NCBI GenBank assembly: GCA_002256985.1
Contig: NCGO01000002.1
Span: 1-64,000 of the forward strand
DNA length: 64,000 nt
Direction: 5' to 3'
Source of the DNA: Novosphingobium sp. 28-62-57
Lineage (GTDB): Bacteria; Pseudomonadota; Alphaproteobacteria; Sphingomonadales; Sphingomonadaceae
Part shown: positions 19,509-27,755 of the stretch, piece after piece
How the letters are laid out: every line of letters begins with the position of its first letter
Position numbering within the stretch: position 1 is the stretch's first letter
Position numbers and translations under genes: made by a program
The notes under the pieces: generated by a model
Seen by the model: only the letters and a program-made list of their open reading frames with translations
What the model was told of the DNA's origin: nothing
The model's database searches: none

Positions 19509-21599
19509 ATGCAGGGGATGAGCATTGCCACACCTCCCGTCGCCGCCAAGCAGCCCCACACATTTTCGCATCACGGCCTGACCGTGACCGATGATTACGC
19601 CTGGCTGCGCGACCCCGGCTATCCCGAGGTGACCGACAAGGCTGTGCTGGCGCATCTCGAAGCGGAAAACGGCTGGTTCGAGAGCCGCATGGGCGAACGC
19701 AAGCCGGTGATCGATGCGCTGTTCTCCGAAATGCGCGGGCGGATCAAGGAAGCCGACAAGTCCGTGCCGCAGAAGGACGGCGATTTCCTTTATTGGATCG
19801 AGTTCGAGGAAGGCGCCGAATACAAGAAGTGGTGGCGCAGGCCGGTGGGCGCGCCCGATGATGGCAGCGTGGACGAGCTGATCCTCGATGAAGTCGCACT
19901 GGCAGACGGCAAGGACTATTTCCGCCTTGGCGCGATTGCCGTTTCGAAGGACGGCACCAAACTGGCGTGGTCGGTGGACGACAACGGCTCCGAACGCTTC
20001 ACCGCGCGGATCAAGGTCATCGCCACCAGCGAAGTGCTGGCCGACGAAATCCCCGGCACGCTGTCGGGCCTGATCTGGGTGAAGAACGACACCGGGCTGG
20101 TCTACAGCCTCGCCAATGAAAACTGGCGGACCGACAATGCGCGCCTGCACTGGATCGGCCAGCCTCTGGAATGTGATGTCGAACTCTATCACGAGGATGA
20201 CGAGGGTTTCCGCGTTGGTGCGGGGCTATCGGCCAATGAACAGTGGCTGGTCATCTCCACCGGCGATCATGAAACCGGCGAAGTGCGGCTGGTTCCGGCC
20301 GACGATCCACTGGCAGCGCCGCTGCTGGTAAAAGCGCGGCAGAAGGGCGTGGAGTATGATGTCGATGTGCGCGACGATACGCTCTTCATCCACACCAACG
20401 ATACGCACGAAAACTTCCGCCTTGCCACTGCGCCACTGGCCAGCCCGGCGGAATGGACGACGTTGATCGAAGGCACGGACGAATTCTACCTGACCGGGTT
20501 TGATCTGTTCCGCGATTTCTATGTGGTCGAAGGCCGGGTGCGCGGATTGGACCGGATCGAGGTGCGGTATTACGACGATCCTTCGCGCATCGAACCCATC
20601 GCATTTCCCGAAGCCAGCTACGAAGCCTCGCTGGGCGACAATCCCGAATGGGACATGTCTGTGCTGCGCGTCGGCTATGAATCGATGGTCAGTCCGGCAT
20701 CGTCCTATGACTATGATGTGGCGACGCGCAACCTGACGCTGCTGAAAGTGCAGGAAATCCCGAGCGGTTATGATGCCTCGCTCTATGACACCGCGCGGCT
20801 GGAAATTCCCGCGCGCGATGGCACGATGGTGCCGGTCAGCGTGGTCTGGCGCAAGGACCGCGCGGCCATCAATGGCGAACAGAGCGGCCCGCTGCACCTT
20901 TATGGCTATGGTGCCTATGGCATCGCCATCGGGCCGGGCTTCTCGACCACGCGGCTGAGCCTTGTGGATCGCGGCTTTGCCTATGCCATCGCGCACATCC
21001 GTGGCGGCGATGATCTGGGCCGGGCGTGGTACAAGGCGGGCAAGCTGGAAGCGCGGACCAACACCTTCAACGATTTCGTCGATGTGGCGAAGGGCCTGAT
21101 CGAACGTGGCTTTACGCAAGCGGGCAAGATCAGCATTTCGGGCGGATCGGCAGGGGGCGAACTGATGGGCGCGGTGATCAATTCCGACCCGGATCTGTGG
21201 GGCGCAGTCGTGGCGCATGTGCCGTTCGTCGACGTGCTGAACACGATGCTCGACGAAGACCTGCCGCTGACACCGGGCGAATGGCCCGAATGGGGCAACC
21301 CGATCGAGGACAAGGCGGCGTTCGAACTGATCCAGTCCTACTCGCCCTACGATCAGGTTCGCGCGCAAGCCTATCCGCCGCTGATGGTAACGGCGGGGCT
21401 CAACGATCCGCGCGTTACCTATTGGGAGCCCGCCAAGTGGGTGGCCCGCCTGCGCGAGGTCAAGACCGATGGCAATGAATTGATCCTCAAGACCAACATG
21501 GGCGCAGGCCATGGCGGCAAGTCGGGCCGGTTCGAGAGCTTGAAGGAAACGGCGGAAGAGTTTGCCTTCATCCTGTGGCAGTTGGGGGTAGCTGCTTGA
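19509..21599 (+). CDS. S9 family peptidase, oligopeptidase B-like
   Basis: A 696-residue prolyl oligopeptidase-fold serine peptidase. An N-terminal beta-propeller (about 70-420) precedes the alpha/beta-hydrolase domain. The nucleophile is Ser547 in ISISGGSAGGELMGAV; IRGGDDLGRAWYKAGK and the C-terminal GAGHGGKSGRFE, bearing the catalytic His, are present. Oligopeptidase B cleaves short peptides after basic residues in the cytoplasm. The start may be three codons later (ATG 19518, MSIATPP). A thioesterase gene overlaps its stop. Confidence 0.92.
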   Translation: MQGMSIATPPVAAKQPHTFSHHGLTVTDDYAWLRDPGYPEVTDKAVLAHLEAENGWFESRMGERKPVIDALFSEMRGRIKEADKSVPQKDGDFLYWIEFEEGAEYKKWWRRPVGAPDDGSVDELILDEVALADGKDYFRLGAIAVSKDGTKLAWSVDDNGSERFTARIKVIATSEVLADEIPGTLSGLIWVKNDTGLVYSLANENWRTDNARLHWIGQPLECDVELYHEDDEGFRVGAGLSANEQWLVISTGDHETGEVRLVPADDPLAAPLLVKARQKGVEYDVDVRDDTLFIHTNDTHENFRLATAPLASPAEWTTLIEGTDEFYLTGFDLFRDFYVVEGRVRGLDRIEVRYYDDPSRIEPIAFPEASYEASLGDNPEWDMSVLRVGYESMVSPASSYDYDVATRNLTLLKVQEIPSGYDASLYDTARLEIPARDGTMVPVSVVWRKDRAAINGEQSGPLHLYGYGAYGIAIGPGFSTTRLSLVDRGFAYAIAHIRGGDDLGRAWYKAGKLEARTNTFNDFVDVAKGLIERGFTQAGKISISGGSAGGELMGAVINSDPDLWGAVVAHVPFVDVLNTMLDEDLPLTPGEWPEWGNPIEDKAAFELIQSYSPYDQVRAQAYPPLMVTAGLNDPRVTYWEPAKWVARLREVKTDGNELILKTNMGAGHGGKSGRFESLKETAEEFAFILWQLGVAA

Positions 21600-21991
21600 G
21601 CAATCGCCACACCCTCACTTTCACCGCAGGCCCCGACCACATTGACGAACTGGGCCACGTCAACAACGCGGTCTGGGTCAACTGGATTCAGGATATCGCC
21701 ACCGCGCACTGGGCGGCAGTGGCCTCGCCTGAGCACCAGAACGCCTACGTGTGGGTCGTGACGCGGCACGAGATCGACTATCGCGGCAATATCGTGACGG
21801 GCGAAAGTGTGACTGCCGAGACCTTTATCCCCGAACCGCCTACCGGCGCGCGGTTCGATCGGCGGGTGGATTTCCGCAATGCACAGGGCAAGGTCATCGT
21901 CAGCGCAAAGACCACCTGGGCGATCATCGACCGCGCCTCGGGCCGCATCCTGCGCGTGCCCAAGGACGTGGCCGCGCCGTTTCTGCCCTAG
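21596..21991 (+). CDS. 4HBT hot-dog fold acyl-CoA thioesterase
   Basis: A small hot-dog thioesterase of the YbgC/FadM type. The motif AGPDHIDELGHVNNAVWVNW holds the Asp and HVNN signature of the 4HBT family. I chose the TTG at 21596, whose TTGA overlaps the peptidase stop and which has GGGGG about 6 nt upstream; the protein then starts MSNRHTLTFTAG. An in-frame ATG at 21575 would add seven residues encoded inside the peptidase gene. The substrate is unknown. Confidence 0.86.
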   Translation: MSNRHTLTFTAGPDHIDELGHVNNAVWVNWIQDIATAHWAAVASPEHQNAYVWVVTRHEIDYRGNIVTGESVTAETFIPEPPTGARFDRRVDFRNAQGKVIVSAKTTWAIIDRASGRILRVPKDVAAPFLP

Positions 21992-22044
21992 ATAGACTCA
22001 ACGCGCCACCACCACCCCGCGCCTGCGCAACGCTGGAACAGCAT

Positions 22045-22070
22045 GCTTCGACAAGCTCAGCATGAGCGGG
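22045..22070. repeat. Short REP-like element (cttcgacaagctcag family)
   Basis: The sequence gcttcgacaagctcagcatg with a following agcggg resembles a dispersed intergenic repeat seen in many proteobacteria. A relative is inserted inside the repeat at 62443-62480. It lies between the thioesterase and diguanylate cyclase genes, which converge. Confidence 0.6.
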
Positions 22071-22106
22071 CTTTCGAACACCCACGTCAAATCTAGGCAG
22101 GTTGCC

Positions 22107-23813
22107 TCAGACGGCTTGCGCAAGCGCGGATTGGAACCCGGTCACCTTCTCGCGCATCGTGCGGTTGCGGCCAAGGCGCTTGGCCTCGTAAAGCAACTGG
22201 TCGCAGCGGGCATAGAGCGATGCGAAATCGATCTGCAGGTTGCCACTCGTATCGTGTTCGACCAGCCCCATGCTGGCGGTGACGACGCGATCAAGCCCCG
22301 GCACTTCGGAAGCAATCCGCGCTGTGATCGCACGCCGACAGCGCTCGGCACGCGCAGGCGCATCATGGCCGCGCAACAGCAGCAAAAACTCCTCGCCTCC
22401 CATGCGGATGGCGCGCGTATCGCGATCATCGGCCAGCGCCTGCGCCACGGCGCACAGCACCATGTCGCCAGTAGCGTGGCCGTGGGTATCGTTCACAACC
22501 TTGAAGTGATCGAGATCAAGCACCGCCATCGTGCGGAAGCCGCGCCGGAACAGTTCCTCGAAATGCGTTTCAATGGTGCGGCGGTTGCGCAGTCCCGTGA
22601 GCGGATCGCGATCGGCCATGCCTTCGAGTTCAATGGCCCGCGCCGTGGCCTTGTCACGCTCGTGGCGCACCTCGACAAACCGGCTCACGATCCCCAGAGC
22701 GGTCACCAGCACTTCAAAGGCCAGGGCCAACTGATAGGGCAGGATGGCTTCGGTCGGGTGAAACGAAGGGACGACATAAGCCGAAATACGCCACACGCCG
22801 ATGGCCATCAGCGGTGTCCAACCGACGATCTGGAACTTCACCGCCCGGCTGCCCTTGCGATAGGCATCGGCCATCATCACGGCCAGCACGGCTATGGCCA
22901 GGCCGACGGTCAGGTGCATGGTCAGCGATGACCAAGGTCGCACGGCTTCTGCCGGAATGCTGCTGACTAGGCCTGTCAGGCCAATGACCGGTCCAAGCCC
23001 ATAGGCCAGACGCCGCAAGCGCGGCTCAAGGCAATCCTTCTCAAGGAAACTCGCAGCAAACAGCAGCGCGGCCCAGCACAAGACCGCATAGGCGATGTTC
23101 GATGCCTGCCACTCCCACCGCGCTTCTGCAGTTGTGGCAAGATGAAAGAAGCCCGTGGCGAAAGCCACTTGCACCAGCATGGCCAAAACCATCACCAGAT
23201 GCCAGATGACATAGCGTTCCCGCAGGACAGAATAGAACGCGCTGTTGATCAGCAGTGGCACCAGCAGCATGCCGCAGATCGCCCCCATCGCCACGATCAT
23301 CTGCAACGTCCAGCCGCTGCCATTGACCAGCGGATCGAGCCGCATTTCGCTTAACGTGGTTTTGCTCCAGGGGCGGACCACGCGCACAACGATTTGCGCC
23401 GTGTCCGATGTCACGCCCGGCACCGGTACCGTCATGAATGGTCCGGTCGCCAGATGGCGGACATCGCTGGGCCAGTGCGAGGTCCACCGCTCCTCGCCCT
23501 GCTGCCCTATCGCACCGATATCGATCCGTTCGAAGTTGCCGGTATGCGTGATCACACTTTGCGGAAGCAGCCGGTCTCCGGTGCTGGGAAGGTCGAACCG
23601 GACCAGCACGGCATCGGTGTTCAGCGTCCAGCCTTCACCATTGCAGTGCCAGCGCGCCGGTTGTGCGGCAACATCCCGAAACGCCTCGCGCACGCCAGCC
23701 TCGGCATGGCACATGCGGTCCACCGGCACGCTGCCCGCAACAGCGGGGACTGCTGCAAAGCCAAGCAAGAGCAGCAGGCAGCAGGCCAGAAATCGGGCGA
23801 TGGCACCACACAT
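22107..23813 (-). CDS. Membrane diguanylate cyclase with 7TM-type sensory region
   Basis: A 568-residue GGDEF protein. A signal-anchor (about 5-26) leads to a periplasmic beta-rich domain (about 30-165), then some seven hydrophobic helices between about 170 and 390, a 7TMR-DISM-like layout. The C-terminal GGDEF domain starts at DRDPLTGLRNRRT and has the active site as GGEEF (472-476), a functional variant. The inhibitory RxxD I-site is not in the usual place. It should make cyclic di-GMP in response to an envelope signal. Confidence 0.9.
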   Translation of the reverse strand: MCGAIARFLACCLLLLLGFAAVPAVAGSVPVDRMCHAEAGVREAFRDVAAQPARWHCNGEGWTLNTDAVLVRFDLPSTGDRLLPQSVITHTGNFERIDIGAIGQQGEERWTSHWPSDVRHLATGPFMTVPVPGVTSDTAQIVVRVVRPWSKTTLSEMRLDPLVNGSGWTLQMIVAMGAICGMLLVPLLINSAFYSVLRERYVIWHLVMVLAMLVQVAFATGFFHLATTAEARWEWQASNIAYAVLCWAALLFAASFLEKDCLEPRLRRLAYGLGPVIGLTGLVSSIPAEAVRPWSSLTMHLTVGLAIAVLAVMMADAYRKGSRAVKFQIVGWTPLMAIGVWRISAYVVPSFHPTEAILPYQLALAFEVLVTALGIVSRFVEVRHERDKATARAIELEGMADRDPLTGLRNRRTIETHFEELFRRGFRTMAVLDLDHFKVVNDTHGHATGDMVLCAVAQALADDRDTRAIRMGGEEFLLLLRGHDAPARAERCRRAITARIASEVPGLDRVVTASMGLVEHDTSGNLQIDFASLYARCDQLLYEAKRLGRNRTMREKVTGFQSALAQAV

Positions 23814-23944
23814 TCAGCCGGAATAGCGGCACAAGCTTAGAGCAGTGTTAATGCGCCCCTTCGCGAAATGGCGTGGTGCTTTGATTAAAAAGGGCAAAAC
23901 GCAGGGTCTGGTCAGCCGCCCTCACGCTTTGGGCGAGTTAAAGA

Positions 23945-26329
23945 TCACAGCACATTGCCGTCCTTGTCGCGATAGATCTCGCGCCGGCCGACGTGGTTGG
24001 CAGGCCCGACCAGCCCGTCGGCCTCCATGCGTTCGATCCATTTGGATGCGGTGTTGTATCCCACCCCCATCTGCCGCTGGATCCAGCTTGCGCTGGCCTT
24101 CTGGCTTTCGAACACGAGCTGGCACACCTGCCGGTACTTGCGGTCTTCGGGATTGTCCGACGCGCTGTCGATATCGTCAAAGCCAAAGCCGCCGTCTTCG
24201 GGCTCTTCGGTGACCGAATCGACATAGTCCGGGCTGCCCTGGCTGCGCCAATGATCGGCAACCTTTTCAACCTCTTCGTCGCTGACGAACGGGCCGTGGA
24301 CGCGCTTGATCGGGTCGGTGTTGGGCTTGTAGAGCATGTCGCCCTTGCCCAGCAGCTGCTCGGCCCCCTGCTCGCCCAGAATGGTGCGGCTGTCGATCCG
24401 GCTGGTCACAGCAAAGCTGATGCGCGTGGGCAGGTTGGCCTTGATCACGCCGGTGATGACATCGACCGAAGGCCGCTGCGTCGCCATGATCAGGTGAATG
24501 CCCGCCGCACGGCTTTTTTGCGAAAGGCGCTGGATCAGGACTTCGATTTCCTTGCCCACCGTCACCATCAGGTCGGCCAGTTCGTCGACGATAACCACGA
24601 TCTGCGGCAGTACTTCGTAATCGAGCTGCTGCTCCTCGAACAGTTCCTCGCCCGAATCGGGATCGAAGCCCACCTGGATGCGGCGGCCCAGCGGCTTGCC
24701 CTTGGCCTGCGCCGCCCGCACCTTGTCATTGAAGCCCGAGATGTTGCGCACGCCGATCGACGACATCTGCCGATAGCGCCGCTCCATTTCTTCAACCGCC
24801 CACTTAAGCGCGCGCACCGCCTTGGACGGCTCGGTCACGACCGGGGACAGCAGGTGTGGAATGTCGTCATAAGACTTCAATTCCAGCACCTTGGGATCGA
24901 CGAGGATCAAGCGGCACTGCGCGGGCGTCAAACGGTACAGGAGCGACAGCAGGATGCAGTTGAGCCCAACCGATTTGCCCGAACCGGTGGTGCCCGCCAC
25001 CAACAAGTGCGGCATGGTGGCAAGATCGGCTACGATAGGCTCGCCCGAGATATCCTTGCCCAGAATGATCGGCAGCAAGGCCTTGGAGCTGGCGAATTTC
25101 TCGCACGCAATCAGTTCGCGGAAGCTCACCATGTCGCGGATTGCGTTGGGCAATTCGATGCCCATCACCGTGCGCCCCGGAATGGCCGAGACGCGCGCCG
25201 AAATCGCGCTCATGTTGCGGGCGATATCATCGGCGAGGCCGATCACGCGGCTGGCCTTGATACCGGGTGCAGGTTCCAGTTCGTACATCGTGACGACCGG
25301 CCCGGTGCGCACGGCGGTGATTTCGCCCTTCACGTTGAAATCGTCGAGCACGTTTTCGAGCAGGCGGGCATTGCGCTCCAGCGCCAGCTTATCAACCTTC
25401 TGGGTCGATCCGGCAGCGACCTCTACCAGCAGGTCGATCGAGGGCAATTCGTACTTGTCGAACAGATCGCCCTGCCGCGCTTTGGCGGGGGCAGCTGCGA
25501 CAATTGGTGCGCGGGTGGAATCGCTGATCTCGGTCGGCTTGCGCTGCGCCAGCGCATCGTCAACGTCGATCTCCTCTGCCGCTGCGCGCGCCTCCTTTTC
25601 GCGCCGCTCGCGCTTGGCCGCAGGGGCGGGCGGAGCATCCTCATGGACCAGCCGGTTGGCGCGCGGGGCGCGGCGCAGGAATGGTGGGAGCGAGAGCATC
25701 CGGCCCCAGTCAAACGCAAAAATCCGGCTGGCAATGGCCATGCCGCCTGCCAGTGCCGCCAGCCCTATGGGCACGGTAAACCACAGACGCGGAACTTGCG
25801 GGACCAGATCGGCCAGCGCGGTGATCCCGGCAGCGCCCAGCAGTCCGGCCATCCCTCCGGGGCCTGCAGGCAACCGGCTGGCGGCCCCTGCCCCCCACAG
25901 CGAAAGGGCAAGGCCCAGCAGCGCCATGGCCAGAAACAGCAGCAGCGTAGGCCGCCACCAGCGCGGTTCGGGGACGAATTCCTCGTCCTCGTCAAAATCA
26001 ATCAGATCGCCTTCACCATCCCACAGCCGCCGGGCAAAGACCCACAACAGCGGGAGCAACAGCGCACCGGGCAGGCCAAAGAACAGGAGCACGCGCTCGG
26101 CCGCCCAAGCGCCGGCAAGGCCCATCCAGTTTTCCACTGGACTGCCCGATGCGGTGCTGCCCGAAGGATCGGTCTGGGTATAGCTGACCAGCGCCAGCGC
26201 CAGAAACAGCATCGCGCCGGTCAGCAGCGCGCCGCCGATCAGTTCAAAGCTGCGGCGCACCGAACGGCGCAGCACGGCGCGCCAATCAGCGCTGCTCGTG
26301 CGTGCGGAAGGTCCTGCCCGGCTGGCCAT
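23945..26329 (-). CDS. ftsK: DNA translocase FtsK
   Basis: A 794-residue FtsK/SpoIIIE protein that pumps chromosome termini through the closing septum. Several N-terminal membrane helices (about 25-190) are followed by a linker. Then come the alpha and beta motor domains with Walker A VAGTTGSGKSVGLN and Walker B QIVVIVDELADLM, and a gamma winged helix at the end (QVCQLVFESQKASASWIQRQ, GYNTASKWIERME) that reads KOPS-type sites. All domains are present. Confidence 0.96.
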   Translation of the reverse strand: MASRAGPSARTSSADWRAVLRRSVRRSFELIGGALLTGAMLFLALALVSYTQTDPSGSTASGSPVENWMGLAGAWAAERVLLFFGLPGALLLPLLWVFARRLWDGEGDLIDFDEDEEFVPEPRWWRPTLLLFLAMALLGLALSLWGAGAASRLPAGPGGMAGLLGAAGITALADLVPQVPRLWFTVPIGLAALAGGMAIASRIFAFDWGRMLSLPPFLRRAPRANRLVHEDAPPAPAAKRERREKEARAAAEEIDVDDALAQRKPTEISDSTRAPIVAAAPAKARQGDLFDKYELPSIDLLVEVAAGSTQKVDKLALERNARLLENVLDDFNVKGEITAVRTGPVVTMYELEPAPGIKASRVIGLADDIARNMSAISARVSAIPGRTVMGIELPNAIRDMVSFRELIACEKFASSKALLPIILGKDISGEPIVADLATMPHLLVAGTTGSGKSVGLNCILLSLLYRLTPAQCRLILVDPKVLELKSYDDIPHLLSPVVTEPSKAVRALKWAVEEMERRYRQMSSIGVRNISGFNDKVRAAQAKGKPLGRRIQVGFDPDSGEELFEEQQLDYEVLPQIVVIVDELADLMVTVGKEIEVLIQRLSQKSRAAGIHLIMATQRPSVDVITGVIKANLPTRISFAVTSRIDSRTILGEQGAEQLLGKGDMLYKPNTDPIKRVHGPFVSDEEVEKVADHWRSQGSPDYVDSVTEEPEDGGFGFDDIDSASDNPEDRKYRQVCQLVFESQKASASWIQRQMGVGYNTASKWIERMEADGLVGPANHVGRREIYRDKDGNVL

Positions 26330-26432
26330 GGTTGTACGTGTCCCTGGAAGTGGTCGAGGCTATAATGCGCCTGATGGGGACTCACCGTCAAGAATCCTTG
26401 CGGAAAATAACGGGAACATGGCTTTTGCGTGT

Positions 26433-26981
26433 TCAAGCCAATCCGTCGATCGCCGCCCATCCTGCTATGGGGCCTGCCGAAGACAATCGCGCCGCGCGCT
26501 GGCGGGTCATGCCGCCCAGTGCGATCACTGGCAGCGGTGATTGCCGCGCCAGCATCAGGAACCGCAGCGGCCCCAGCGCTCTACCTCCCGGATGGGAGCG
26601 GGTCGCAAAGACCGGCGACAATAGCACCGCATCGGCCCCGGCGCGCGCGGCCATGGCAATCTCGCGCAGCGAATGCGCCGTGGCCAACCGCAAGCCAGCC
26701 TGGCCCGCCACTTCCCGCGCCGAGCCATAGACGCCGTCACAATGCCAGTGTGCCGGAACCCGCGCGCCGATGACCGACACGCCGTAGGCCTGTGCCAAGG
26801 CAGCCAAGCGGCGGAAACGTTTGCGCCTTTCCGCAACGGGCAGGTGATAATGGCGGAACACCAGCGCACTGCCGCGCGGCAATCGCCGGATGGCCCGTTC
26901 CAGCCCGGTATCGTTGCGCGCATCGGTCAGCAGCAGACACTGCGGCACCATCTGCCCTCTGATGCTCTGGCGCTTTCCCAT
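26433..26981 (-). CDS. Thiamine phosphate synthase / TenI-like protein
   Basis: A protein of about 182 residues in the ThiE/TenI TIM-barrel family. Recognisable stretches are PQCLLLTDARND at the start, the central VIGARVPAHWHCDGVYG, AMAARAGADAVLLSPVFAT and LPVIALGGMT near the end. It is shorter than typical ThiE (about 210) and lacks some pyrophosphate-site residues, so it may be a TenI-like or degenerate form. The start is uncertain: ATG codons at 27005, 26981 and 26954 are all in frame. Divergent from yggS. Confidence 0.75.
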   Translation of the reverse strand: MGKRQSIRGQMVPQCLLLTDARNDTGLERAIRRLPRGSALVFRHYHLPVAERRKRFRRLAALAQAYGVSVIGARVPAHWHCDGVYGSAREVAGQAGLRLATAHSLREIAMAARAGADAVLLSPVFATRSHPGGRALGPLRFLMLARQSPLPVIALGGMTRQRAARLSSAGPIAGWAAIDGLA

Positions 26982-27003
26982 GTCCGCGCTATAGCACCGC
27001 GCC

Positions 27004-27684
27004 ATGGAACAGGCAGTCCCTTCATCATCGCTTGAGCAGACCCCTTTGCAACAGGTTCAGGCCCGCATCGCCCAAGCCGCCCGCATTGCTGGGCGCAAAG
27101 CCGAGGACGTAACGCTGGTCGCGGTATCGAAAACCAAACCTGCCGAGGCGATCCTTGCGCTGATTGCACAAGGACAGCGCGTTTTCGGCGAAAACCGGGT
27201 GCAGGAAGCGCAGGCCAAGTGGCCCGACATTCGCGCTGCCCATCCCGATGTGGCCCTGCACCTTGTAGGGCAACTCCAATCGAACAAGGCCGAAGATGCC
27301 ATTGCGCTGTTCGATTGCATCCACTCGCTAGACCGGCCCAGTCTGGTGACCACACTGGGCAAGGCGCAGGACCGGTTGGGGCGCAAAGTGCCGTGCTTTG
27401 TGCAGGTTAACATCGGCGCGGAAGACCAGAAGGGCGGTTGCGCCGTGGCCGATCTGCCTGCTCTGCTCGAACAGGCCCGCAGCGCCGGGATCGATGTGAT
27501 CGGTTTGATGTGCGTGCCGCCTGCAGACATCGAATCCGCGCCATTCTTTGCGCTGCTGGACAAGCTGGCCGATGACAGTGGCCTGCCTTGTCTGTCGATG
27601 GGCATGAGTGGCGACTTTGAAGTGGCGGTGCAACTGGGTGCCACGCATATCCGCGTAGGCTCCGCCTTGTTTGGCGAACGCTGA
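27004..27684 (+). CDS. YggS-family PLP homeostasis protein
   Basis: A 226-residue PLP-binding alanine racemase N-terminal fold protein (YggS/PROSC), which buffers pyridoxal phosphate and affects amino-acid homeostasis. The PLP lysine is in TLVAVSKTKPAEAI. GENRVQEAQAKW, HLVGQLQSNKA, CFVQVNIGAEDQKGGC and LSMGMSGDFEVAVQLGATHI are family signatures, and the protein ends VRVGSALFG-like (IRVGSALFGER). The start lies against the divergent thiE-like gene. Confidence 0.95.
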   Translation: MEQAVPSSSLEQTPLQQVQARIAQAARIAGRKAEDVTLVAVSKTKPAEAILALIAQGQRVFGENRVQEAQAKWPDIRAAHPDVALHLVGQLQSNKAEDAIALFDCIHSLDRPSLVTTLGKAQDRLGRKVPCFVQVNIGAEDQKGGCAVADLPALLEQARSAGIDVIGLMCVPPADIESAPFFALLDKLADDSGLPCLSMGMSGDFEVAVQLGATHIRVGSALFGER

Positions 27685-27755
27685 CCCATCCGCCAACGGT
27701 AAGCGGGCAGAAGCCTTGCGCTCCTGCCCGCTGTCTCCTTTAAGCCTGTCGCCGC

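Noticed and set aside
23993-26365. 790-codon plus-strand frame opposite ftsK
   Set aside because: Shadow of ftsK; no motifs, while ftsK has complete motor and gamma domains.
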